From Pseudodesulfovibrio sp. 5S69 (lineage in GTDB: Bacteria; Desulfobacterota; Desulfovibrionia; Desulfovibrionales; Desulfovibrionaceae), in NCBI RefSeq assembly GCF_037094465.1, contig NZ_CP146609.1, positions 868,001 through 932,000 on the forward strand: a stretch of DNA of 64,000 nucleotides, written 5' to 3'. Position 1 is the stretch's first letter. Each line of letters opens with the position of its first letter. A program made the position numbers and the translations under genes. The notes beneath the pieces were generated by a model. It searched no databases. It saw only the letters and a list, made by a program, of their open reading frames with translations, and was not told the origin of the DNA. Of this stretch, positions 44,249 to 51,861 are shown one piece after another.

Positions 44249-45610
44249 CTAATCCGCCGGGTGGCCGAGGTCCTGGGCGGGTTGCCCGGCGATTTTTTCC
44301 AGGCGTTGGCGGATCATGCGGATGTGCAGTCTGAGGGAATAGATATAGTCCGTGTAGGACAGGGGGACCGAAGTTTCGAGCACGAGGCGGTCCATCTGTT
44401 CGAGTTCTTCGAGCATGTCGCGGGCCTCGGCCGGGTCGGTCAGGTCGTATGCGTGCATGTCCAGTTTCTTGAGCTGCTTGTACCATTTGAAGATGCGCCG
44501 CCGGATTTGCCAGCGGTAGGCGGGCGGGGTGATCTTGAACAGCGGGAAGAGCAGGGTCAGCAGCGGGATGAGCAGGATCTTGAGCCGTTCCACGGTGATG
44601 GCCACCTGGAAGGGCAGGTAGCGCATGAGGAACGGGGGGCCGGACTTGTAGAAGTTCCTGGCCTCGTCGCTCAGGGGGAAGAGCACGGCCTGGTCGTTGG
44701 GGAACTGGTTGGTGGCCGCGAACATGTCGCCCTTGCCGTTGATCTTGGCCGCGGCGAGCAGGAACAGGTATTGGAGCGCCGGGTGCAGGTCGTCGCGGAC
44801 CACGAGGTTGGCCGTGGGCGCGAGCAGGGTGACGTCATGGGCGGGCAGGTTGCGCATGAGGTCGATGCCGCCCTGGGGCAGGGTCAGCTTTTCGAGGAAC
44901 CGGTGGGTGCGCACGTAGGTCTCGGCCCGGTCGAAGGAGTACAGGTTCACGGTCTTGTGCGCCTCGCTCAAGGTCCGCACGCCCTGGGATTTCACTCCGG
45001 CGATGACGAACAGGGCGTCGATCTTGCGGTCGAGCAGTTCGGGGATGGCCTGGTCCGTGCCTTCGGGGAGCAGGTCGGCGGTCTCCGGGGTGACTCCGTT
45101 TTCAGCGAGCAGTTGGAGGACCAGGTGGCTGGTGCCGCTGCCCTCGGCCCCGACCGCGACCTTGCGGCTCTTGAGATCGGCCAGGGTCTTGATGCGCAGC
45201 CGTTTGGAGGTGAACAGCCAGACCGGTTCGAAATAGAGGGAGCCCAGGCTCTCCAGGTCGGGGTGCTCCTCCGGGGTGGTGATGCCGCCCTGCATGAACG
45301 CGGCCTGCACCCCGGATTCCGGATCGCCGATGATGGCCAGGTTGTCCATGGACCCCTTGGAGGTGCGCACCTCCAGCTCGAAGCCGTGTTCCTTGAAGAA
45401 CGCGGCGTATTCCTTTGCAAAGGCGTAATATGCGCCGCCCTCGCCGCCGGTGACCATGACCACCTTGCCCGGGGGCAGGGGCTTGACGAACTGGAAGGTC
45501 ACCCACAGGGCCAGGGCCAGCACGCCTATGGCCGCGCCGTATATGATGAACGACATGAGCACGTGGGAGCGCAGGAATTTGACGAGCTTTTTTATATAGG
45601 GGTTCTGCAT
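44249..45610 (-). CDS. TAXI-family TRAP substrate-binding protein with C-terminal membrane segment
   Basis: A 453-residue protein. An N-terminal membrane span (SFIIYGAAIGVLALALWVTF) is followed by the TAXI domain (VVMVTGGEGGAYYAFAKEYA; GSMDNLAIIGDPESGVQAAF) and a C-terminal span RLKILLIPLLTLLFPLFKI with a coiled tail. The membrane-anchored layout differs from free periplasmic TRAP binding proteins and is common in Desulfovibrio. No TRAP permease is adjacent. It diverges from the LytTR regulator and acs, suggesting a link to acetate or organic-acid use. Confidence 0.85.
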   Translation of the reverse strand: MQNPYIKKLVKFLRSHVLMSFIIYGAAIGVLALALWVTFQFVKPLPPGKVVMVTGGEGGAYYAFAKEYAAFFKEHGFELEVRTSKGSMDNLAIIGDPESGVQAAFMQGGITTPEEHPDLESLGSLYFEPVWLFTSKRLRIKTLADLKSRKVAVGAEGSGTSHLVLQLLAENGVTPETADLLPEGTDQAIPELLDRKIDALFVIAGVKSQGVRTLSEAHKTVNLYSFDRAETYVRTHRFLEKLTLPQGGIDLMRNLPAHDVTLLAPTANLVVRDDLHPALQYLFLLAAAKINGKGDMFAATNQFPNDQAVLFPLSDEARNFYKSGPPFLMRYLPFQVAITVERLKILLIPLLTLLFPLFKITPPAYRWQIRRRIFKWYKQLKKLDMHAYDLTDPAEARDMLEELEQMDRLVLETSVPLSYTDYIYSLRLHIRMIRQRLEKIAGQPAQDLGHPAD

Positions 45611-45778
45611 GATGCCCGAATGTAAATAAAAGCCGGGCAACGGGCAAGGCGGCGGATGCAAATTTCGGCACATCGTCACCGGAGCTGGATTCGGGCCCGT
45701 CTTGCGAAGTGCGCGGAATATGGGTAGGGATGGAGGAGTGTTGGAGTTTCCCGCCACGCAACCCGGACCGGATACGCC

Positions 45779-46651
45779 ATGCCCAAGCTGAAAACCCTGC
45801 TCGTCCATCCCGACCCCGAGGTCCGCACGGCCCTGCGCGACGTGCTGGAGGAGGTCCCCTTTGTCCAGGTACTGGGCGAGGCGGTCTCGGCCTTCGAGGC
45901 GCTGGAGTTGCTTGAGGCCATTCCCTACGGGGTGTTCTTCGTGGGCGTGGACCTGCCGGGCGGGGCGAGCGGCATCGAGATGGCCCAGATGCTCGCCGGG
46001 CGCAAGAACAAGCCCGCCCTGGTGTTCATCTCCGACTCCGAGTCCCAGGCCTACGCAGCCTTCGAGCTGGGGGCCACGGACTACCTGCTCTGGCCGCCCG
46101 CGCCGGGGCGCATGGCCCGGACCATGGACCGCTTGCAGACCTTCAAGACCCGGTTCCGGGAGGTGCCGCCTCCGGCCCCGTACCCGGACGACCCGGACGA
46201 CGAGCCGAGCGAGGGCGACGAGCAGACCGTGAAGCTGCCCCTGCCCGAAGAGGAGCAGGACTCCTTCCTGGCCGCCCTCCAGGCCGCTTGGGACCAGACC
46301 TCCAACCGGCGGCCCGAGATCGACAAGCTGGCCGTGAACCAGGACGGCCGGACCATCCTCATCGCCTACGATCAAATCATCTTCGTCGAGGCCTTCGAGG
46401 ACTACTCCTACGTGCACACGGCCAACCAGAAATTTCTCTCCTCCTACCGGCTCAAGAACCTGGAGGACCGGCTCGGGCCGCACCGTTTCTTTCGCGTGCA
46501 CCGCAAGTACCTGGTGAACCTGGACATGGTCACCGAGATAGCGAGCATGCCCGGCTCGAACTTCATGCTGCGCACGGCCGGGCGCACGCGCATCGAGCTG
46601 CCCATCAGCCGGCGGCGCATCGCCGAGCTGAAGAAGATCATCGGGCTGTGA
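45779..46651 (+). CDS. LytTR-type response regulator
   Basis: A 290-residue protein. The receiver (KTLLVHPDPEVRTALRDVLE; VFFVGVDLPG) has D-containing acidic pocket HPDPE and D at the phosphorylation strand; an acidic linker (DDPDDEPSEGDEQ) leads to the LytTR DNA-binding domain (IIFVEAFEDYSYVHTANQKF; FFRVHRKYLVNLDMV). It is 160 bp upstream of acs on the same strand. No histidine kinase is in view. Confidence 0.9.
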   Translation: MPKLKTLLVHPDPEVRTALRDVLEEVPFVQVLGEAVSAFEALELLEAIPYGVFFVGVDLPGGASGIEMAQMLAGRKNKPALVFISDSESQAYAAFELGATDYLLWPPAPGRMARTMDRLQTFKTRFREVPPPAPYPDDPDDEPSEGDEQTVKLPLPEEEQDSFLAALQAAWDQTSNRRPEIDKLAVNQDGRTILIAYDQIIFVEAFEDYSYVHTANQKFLSSYRLKNLEDRLGPHRFFRVHRKYLVNLDMVTEIASMPGSNFMLRTAGRTRIELPISRRRIAELKKIIGL

Positions 46652-46811
46652 GCCGATGGATCGACTCCCCGGACCGGGCCGCGGCGGCCGGTCCGACCGT
46701 TTAACCCGCCGCTGCTACCGCTGGCCGAATAAGCCGGGAGTTGCGGAACGAAACTGCTATGAATGAGACTCGCAAAACCGGGTATCCCGGTTGACCCTGC
46801 GAGGAGGGCAC

Positions 46812-48728
46812 ATGGACCAGTCAGGCGCTATAGACAATTTGCTGCAGGAAGAACGGGTGTTCCGTCCGCTCCCGCAATTGGTCATCGAAGCCAACGTCAA
46901 CCCCCAGGAACTGGAGGGGGCGCGCAAGTTCGCGGCCATGGACCCCGCCGGGTACTGGGAGGAGGCCGCCGACGAGCTGGACTGGTTCAAGAAGTGGGAC
47001 CAGGTCCTGGACGACAAGGACGCGCCGTTCTATCGCTGGTTCCCCGGCGCGCGCTGCAACATCGTCTACAACGCGCTCGACCGCCACATCGAGACCGCCA
47101 ACAAGAACAAGCTCGCGCTCATCTGGGAAGGGGAGCCGGGCGACCAGCGCAAGTACACCTATTTCGAGCTCTACCGCGAGGTCAACCGCTTCGCCAACGC
47201 CCTGCGCTCCCTGGGTGTGCGCAAGGGCGACCGCGTGGTTATCTACATGCCGCCCCTGCCCGAGACGGTCATCAGTATGCTCGCCGCGGCCAAGATCGGC
47301 GCGGTCCACTCCGTGGTCTTCGCCGGGTTCTCGGCCAAGGCCCTGCGCAAGCGGATCAACGACGCCCAGGCCAAGCTGCTGATCACCTCGGACGGGTTCT
47401 ACCGCAACGGCCGGATCATCGGCCTCAAGGAGACCGCGGACGAGGCCCTGGTCGGGGCCTGCGCCGACTGCGTGGAGGCCATGGTCGTGGTCCGGCGCTG
47501 CAACATCGGCGTGGACATGGTCGACGGCCGGGACTTCCAGTACGAGGACCTGGTCCGCCAGGAGCGCAACGAGGCGCCCACCGAGGTCATGGACGCGGAC
47601 GACCCGCTCTTCCTGCTCTACACCTCCGGGACCACGGGCACGCCCAAGGGCGTGGTCCACTCCCACGGCGGCTACATGGTCGGCGTGCACCGTACCCTGA
47701 CCACGGTCTTCGACATCAAGCCCACGGACATCTTCTGGTGCACCGCCGACCCCGGCTGGGTCACCGGCCACTCGGCGGGCATCTACGGCCCGCTCATGGC
47801 CGGGACCACCTCGGTCATGTACGAGGGCCACCCCAACTATCCCCAGGCCGACCGGCTGTGGTCCATCGTGGCCAAATACGGGGTAACCATTTTCTACACC
47901 GCGCCGACCATGATCCGCATGCTCATGCGCTTCGGCACCCAGTATCCCAAGCAGCACGACCTGTCCTCCCTGCGCCTGCTCGGCACCGTGGGCGAACCTA
48001 TCTCGCCCGAGGCCTGGATCTGGCTGTACAAGAACATCGGCCGGTCCGAGTGCCCGGTGCTCGACACCTGGTGGCAGACCGAAACCGGCATGTTCATGAT
48101 CTCGCCCCTGCCCATCTCCGTGCTCAAGCCCGGCTCCGTGACCAAGGCCCTGCCCGGCGTGGAGGTGGACGTGGTCGACAGGCAGGGCAACCCCGTGCCG
48201 CCCGGCAAGGGCGGCCTGCTCGTGGTCACCCAGCCCTGGCCGTCCATGATGACCGGCCTGTGGAACGACGACGACCGCTTCAAGGAGTACTGGTCCCAGA
48301 TTCCCGGCGTCTACTACGCGGGCGACGTGGCCCGCCGTGACGAGGACGGCTACATCTGGATCCAGGGCCGCGCCGACGACGTCATCAATATCGCGGGCCA
48401 CCGCATCGGCTCGGCCGAACTCGAGGCCGCCTTCGGCGTGCACCCGGCGGTCTGCGAATGCGCCGCCGTCGGGGTGCCCGACCAGATCAAGGGCGAGGCG
48501 GCCAAGGCGTTCGTCATGCTCAACGAAGGGTTCGAGCCGGGCGACGAGCTGATCAAGGACCTCAAGAAAACCATCCGCAACGAACTCGGGCCCGTGGCCG
48601 TCATCAAATCCATCGAGTTCCGCGACTCCCTGCCCAAAACGCGGTCCGGCAAACTCATGCGCCGCGTGCTCAAGGCCGAGGAAAACGGCTTTGAAATCGG
48701 CGACCTGACCGGATTGGACGAGGATTAA
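46812..48728 (+). CDS. acs: Acetyl-CoA synthetase
   Basis: A 638-residue AMP-forming ligase that makes acetyl-CoA from acetate, ATP and CoA. Motif A3 is FLLYTSGTTGTPKGVVHSHG, A5 DTWWQTETGMFMIS, A8 YAGDVARRDEDGYIWIQGRA, and the acetylatable-lysine motif KTRSGKLMRR near 610. Normal length for Acs. ATG 46812 has GAGGAGGG 3-5 nt upstream. The LytTR regulator gene upstream is a likely regulator. A large inverted repeat follows. Confidence 0.96.
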   Translation: MDQSGAIDNLLQEERVFRPLPQLVIEANVNPQELEGARKFAAMDPAGYWEEAADELDWFKKWDQVLDDKDAPFYRWFPGARCNIVYNALDRHIETANKNKLALIWEGEPGDQRKYTYFELYREVNRFANALRSLGVRKGDRVVIYMPPLPETVISMLAAAKIGAVHSVVFAGFSAKALRKRINDAQAKLLITSDGFYRNGRIIGLKETADEALVGACADCVEAMVVVRRCNIGVDMVDGRDFQYEDLVRQERNEAPTEVMDADDPLFLLYTSGTTGTPKGVVHSHGGYMVGVHRTLTTVFDIKPTDIFWCTADPGWVTGHSAGIYGPLMAGTTSVMYEGHPNYPQADRLWSIVAKYGVTIFYTAPTMIRMLMRFGTQYPKQHDLSSLRLLGTVGEPISPEAWIWLYKNIGRSECPVLDTWWQTETGMFMISPLPISVLKPGSVTKALPGVEVDVVDRQGNPVPPGKGGLLVVTQPWPSMMTGLWNDDDRFKEYWSQIPGVYYAGDVARRDEDGYIWIQGRADDVINIAGHRIGSAELEAAFGVHPAVCECAAVGVPDQIKGEAAKAFVMLNEGFEPGDELIKDLKKTIRNELGPVAVIKSIEFRDSLPKTRSGKLMRRVLKAEENGFEIGDLTGLDED

Positions 48729-48756
48729 AAGGGGGCGGCTTCCGATAGCGGGTCAT

Positions 48757-48840
48757 CTGCACATTTCTTTCCAGGGGGCTTTCATCCTCACGTATGCCGC
48801 AATACGCTGCGGTGAAAGCCCCCTGGAAGAAAATGCACAA
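48757..48840. terminator. Long inverted repeat after acs
   Basis: Arms of about 27 bp (TGCACATTTCTTTCCAGGGG... and its complement) enclose an inner CCGCA-ATACGC-TGCGG hairpin. It lies 29 bp after the acs stop; a cruciform or non-autonomous repeat element is also possible. Confidence 0.55.
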
Positions 48841-48888
48841 CTGCCCCACTCTCGAAAGCCTATTCCGAGGAAGCGGGTGCGAGGGGGA

Positions 48889-48930
48889 GAGAGCCGCTGT
48901 CGGGTGGCTGCGCCGCCCGAATCGCTCCAA
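48889..48930 (+). repeat. GAGAGCCGCTGT hairpin element, copy 1
   Basis: GAGAGCCGCTGT, a hairpin CGGGTGGC-TGC-GCCGCCCG, then AATCGCTCCA. The same flanks with another stem occur at 60933-60970, and the first flank at 60625-60660. Confidence 0.5.
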
Positions 48931-49095
48931 GGGGAGAGGCGGGGGGCCTTCGCGTCCGTACGGACCTGCCGAAGGCACACAGAAAGCTCGGGAGGGGTCA
49001 GGGGAACCCTCTCGAAGGGTCCCCCCTGGCCGCCGGAGGCATTCCTTCCGCTGCCCGCGCCTGCGCGGGCAGCGGGGAAAGGGTACCTTCCGACC
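48931..49095. repeat. Dispersed intergenic element upstream of phosphoesterase
   Basis: AGGCGGGGGGCC, a CCTTCG repeat, GGGGAACCCTCTCGAAGGGTCCCCCC hairpin-like segment and the shared GCCGCCGGAGGCATTCC. It ends directly before the phosphoesterase start, so its CGCGGGCAGCGGGGAAAGGG tail includes the ribosome site. Confidence 0.5.
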
Positions 49096-49821
49096 ATGAC
49101 CCGCATCGCCATCATGTCCGACGTGCACGGCAACTTCGAGGCTCTGAAGGAGGTCCTGGCCGACCTGGACGGGCATGCCGTGGACGCGGTGTATTGTCTG
49201 GGGGACATGATCGGGTACGGGCCGCAGCCGCAGGAGTGCGTGGATCTGTTGCGCGGGCGCGGGGTGGAGTGCACCATGGGCAACCATGAGCAGGGGCTGA
49301 TCAATATTCACTATTTGCGCGGCTTCAACCAGCCCGCTGCCGATGTGTTGCGGCGTACCCGCGAGATGATTTCGGAAGAGACGTACCAGTGGTTGACCAC
49401 GCGGCCCAAGTCCATTGTCGAGCACGGCTGCCGGTTCGTGCACGGGCTGCCGCCGGACTCGGTCACGGAATATCTTTGGAAGTACCGGGACGAGATGGCC
49501 GGGGTTTTTGCGCGGTACGGCGAGGCCGTCTGCTTCGTTGGGCACACCCACGATCTGGGGCGCTACACCTGCCTGCGCGGCGAGCCGGTCCGGCAACCCC
49601 TGCCCGAAGGGGAGACGGCGCTGGAGCAGGGCGTGCGCCACCTGGTGAACATCGGCTCCGTGGGCCAGCCGCGCGACGGGGACAACCGGGCCAAGTACGG
49701 GCTCCTGGACCTGGACAGCCGCGTCCTGACCATGCGGTTCATCCCCTACGACATCAAGAAGACCGCCGATTTGATCGTGGCCCGGGGTTTCCACCGCGGT
49801 TTCGCCGACCGCCTCTGGTAA
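49096..49821 (+). CDS. Calcineurin-like metallophosphoesterase
   Basis: A 241-residue enzyme with the metal motifs SDVHGNFEAL (D8,H10), GDMIGYGP, GNHEQG and GHTHDLG of the calcineurin-like superfamily (YfcE/diadenosine or cyclic-nucleotide type). SDVHGNFEAL...CLGDMIGYGP is the pattern of small, soluble COG0639 members. The substrate is not determined. The ATG at 49096 is preferred to an upstream frame with no homology. Confidence 0.92.
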   Translation: MTRIAIMSDVHGNFEALKEVLADLDGHAVDAVYCLGDMIGYGPQPQECVDLLRGRGVECTMGNHEQGLINIHYLRGFNQPAADVLRRTREMISEETYQWLTTRPKSIVEHGCRFVHGLPPDSVTEYLWKYRDEMAGVFARYGEAVCFVGHTHDLGRYTCLRGEPVRQPLPEGETALEQGVRHLVNIGSVGQPRDGDNRAKYGLLDLDSRVLTMRFIPYDIKKTADLIVARGFHRGFADRLW

Positions 49822-49945
49822 CGACCCATGGGCTACAGGCGCAAAATGGGGTGCAGGGGTGAGAGCCCTTGCCCGCCGGAGGCGAAATCATCTGACCTTG
49901 CCGCGAAGCGGCCATCCAATTCTGTTTTTTCTTGGGTTCAACAGT

Positions 49946-49977
49946 AAAGCCCCCGCGCAGCGTTGCGCGGGGGCTTT
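49946..49977. terminator. Bidirectional terminator between phosphoesterase and OmpA genes
   Basis: AAAGCCCCCGCGCA-GCGT-TGCGCGGGGGCTTTT: a perfect stem with A-run and T-run on either side. Confidence 0.9.
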
Positions 49978-50000
49978 TGATTTCATGTTCGGGCGGGCCG

Positions 50001-50579
50001 CTAGCGGACCAGCACCTCGACCCGGCGGTTTCGCGGTTCGGACTTGCCGTCCGGGGTGGGGATGAGCGGGTTCTCCTCGCCGTGGGAGGTCATCTCGATG
50101 ATGTCCTCGGGCATGCCCGCCTTGACCAGCAGGTCGCGGACCTTCTTGGCGCGGCGCACGGAGAGGTCGTAGTTGTACTGCTTCTCGCCCACGGTGTCGG
50201 TGTGGCCGATGACCGAGACGTCGTTGGAGTGCCGGTCGCGCCAGCTCTGCATGATGTCCGGGATGAGTTTCTTGGAGTCGTTCGTCAGTTTGGACGAATC
50301 ACTGTGGAAGTGCAGGATGAACCGTGCTGTGGGCAGGGGCTGGGCGGCCATGGCCGCGCCGAACTCGGACTGGACCTGGGCGTCGCTCAGGGTGGTTACC
50401 TGGGTCGTGCCGGTGACGGCCTGGTTGGCCTGGTTCAGGGTGGCGGTTTTGCCGCCTTCGGAGGTCACCGTGACCTCGCCCACGTGGCCGTCCAGGTCGG
50501 GCAGCAGGACGATGGTCTGTCCGCCGCCGCAACCGGCGAGCATCAGGCAGGCAAGAAGGATGAGTGCGATGTTCTTCAT
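50001..50579 (-). CDS. OmpA-family peptidoglycan-binding lipoprotein
   Basis: A 192-residue lipoprotein with lipobox LAGCG at 15-19 and an OmpA-like domain (VSVIGHTDTVGEKQYNYDLS; NRRVEVLV) that grips peptidoglycan. A beta-rich N-terminal region carries HVGEVTVTSEGGKT. It is 9 bp downstream of a FecR-domain gene, and the pair resembles envelope-anchoring operons. Confidence 0.92.
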   Translation of the reverse strand: MKNIALILLACLMLAGCGGGQTIVLLPDLDGHVGEVTVTSEGGKTATLNQANQAVTGTTQVTTLSDAQVQSEFGAAMAAQPLPTARFILHFHSDSSKLTNDSKKLIPDIMQSWRDRHSNDVSVIGHTDTVGEKQYNYDLSVRRAKKVRDLLVKAGMPEDIIEMTSHGEENPLIPTPDGKSEPRNRRVEVLVR

Positions 50580-50588
50580 GGTGCGCTC

Positions 50589-51095
50589 CTAATCGACCTT
50601 GATCAGGAACCGGGTGCCCCGGATTCCTATGGTGGACAGCGGGGTCTCGACGGCCATGCCGCCGGGCTTGAGCTTGGCGATCTGGCCGGAGATGAACTGG
50701 ACCGTGCCCTTGTTCACCTTGGTCAGGAAGTCGAGATGATCCTGGGCCGGGTCAAAGACGAACTTGTCGATGGTCACCCTGGAGCCGGGGCCCAGGGAGA
50801 GGAGCGTGTCGTCTCGGAAGATCACGCCCATGGAAGAGTTCTTCCCCGTGACCAGGGTGTCGCCCTCCAGCAGGTAGTCGCCCACCGCGGCGGGCAACCG
50901 TTCGGCCAGCCGTTCCACGAACGCCTCGCCGGTCACGGTCTTGATCGTGCCCACGGCCTGGGCGCGCTCCATGGCCTGGGGCTCCTGGGCCAGGCAGAAG
51001 AGGAAGAGGAACATCAGGGCCACGATCCCGGCCCATGAGTGTTTGCCGCAATGGGGCCGGACGGTCGGCCGGGCGGCGGATTCGGGTCGGGACAT
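50589..51095 (-). CDS. FecR-domain protein, secreted
   Basis: A 168-residue protein with a signal/anchor (WAGIVALMFLFLFCLA) and a FecR domain (GTIKTVTGEAFVERL; GDTLVTGKNSSMGVIFRDDT; ETPLSTIGIRGTRF). FecR domains in Desulfovibrio often sit in adhesin or envelope operons. AGGAGG is 8 nt upstream of the ATG at 51095. It is co-transcribed with the OmpA lipoprotein gene. Confidence 0.88.
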   Translation of the reverse strand: MSRPESAARPTVRPHCGKHSWAGIVALMFLFLFCLAQEPQAMERAQAVGTIKTVTGEAFVERLAERLPAAVGDYLLEGDTLVTGKNSSMGVIFRDDTLLSLGPGSRVTIDKFVFDPAQDHLDFLTKVNKGTVQFISGQIAKLKPGGMAVETPLSTIGIRGTRFLIKVD

Positions 51096-51223
51096 GGGCG
51101 AGACCTCCTGATTGGGTGCTATATACCACATTTTTAATATGCCTATCCCCCTCGAAAGTCTACGTCTATTATAATTGGCTTTCATTTCCGACCTCACACA
51201 TCAAGAATTTCGATGTAACACGC

Positions 51224-51252
51224 TTGACACCTATACCCCGTATGGGTATACG
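51224..51252 (+). promoter_or_regulatory. Promoter of the sulfur-redox operon with CsoR/CstR-type operator in the spacer
   Basis: TTGACA (51224-51229) and TATACG (51247-51252) are 17 nt apart. Between and over the -10 is the perfect palindrome TATACCC-CGTAT-GGGTATA (51232-51250), the GC-rich-centre, TATACC-flanked form that CsoR/CstR-family repressors bind. A member of that family is encoded at 58465-58758. Confidence 0.75.
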
Positions 51253-51372
51253 GGAGTCGAAGGCCTACATCGGGTCCAGGTTATAATATCCAAGTATTTA
51301 AACAGGCCATATGGTTTGTAAGAGTGTGAGAACCCTTTGTCGAACGTGCAACAAGTCAACTTTGGAGGGAGC

Positions 51373-51693
51373 ATGAAAAGCAAGCTCATCCTGGCCGTGG
51401 CAACGGCCCTGATCACCGTCTTTGCCGTGTCCATGGCCTTTGCCATGGGCGGGGGCAACGCCCGCAAGGGCAAGTTCCTGTACCGCAAGAACTGCCGTTC
51501 CTGCCACGGAACCACCGCCAGCGACATGAGCCCGGCGGACAAGACCCAGGCCGAATGGACCGCCCTGTTCTCCGACACGGGCAAGATCAAGTGCAGCCCG
51601 CACTGGACCGTCAACGAGAAGGACCTGAACGACATCTTCACCTACCTGCACGACTACGCCAAGGACTCCCCGTCCCCGGCCAAGTGCAGCTAG
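51373..51693 (+). CDS. Monoheme cytochrome c
   Basis: A 106-residue exported protein: signal peptide ILAVATALITVFAVSMAFA, then the heme site NCRSCHGTTAS (CxxCH) and a distal Met/Cys region. GGAGGGAGC precedes the ATG. It is the first gene after the CsoR-type operator and directly upstream of a molybdopterin reductase, so it may shuttle electrons to or from it. Confidence 0.9.
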   Translation: MKSKLILAVATALITVFAVSMAFAMGGGNARKGKFLYRKNCRSCHGTTASDMSPADKTQAEWTALFSDTGKIKCSPHWTVNEKDLNDIFTYLHDYAKDSPSPAKCS

Positions 51694-51861
51694 CGCAGTG
51701 CGGCTCGTGCCGCGCCGGGGGTTCCCCGGCGCGGCCCTTGCGCCCCCAAGGAGGAGACGGGGGCGCAGCTCGACACAACCGGTCCCCCCTGTCCCGAGCC
51801 GGGAAGCCGGGGTGGGAGAAGGACCCTATCCGACAGTAGTGCGGACGTTTGGAGGTACTCA

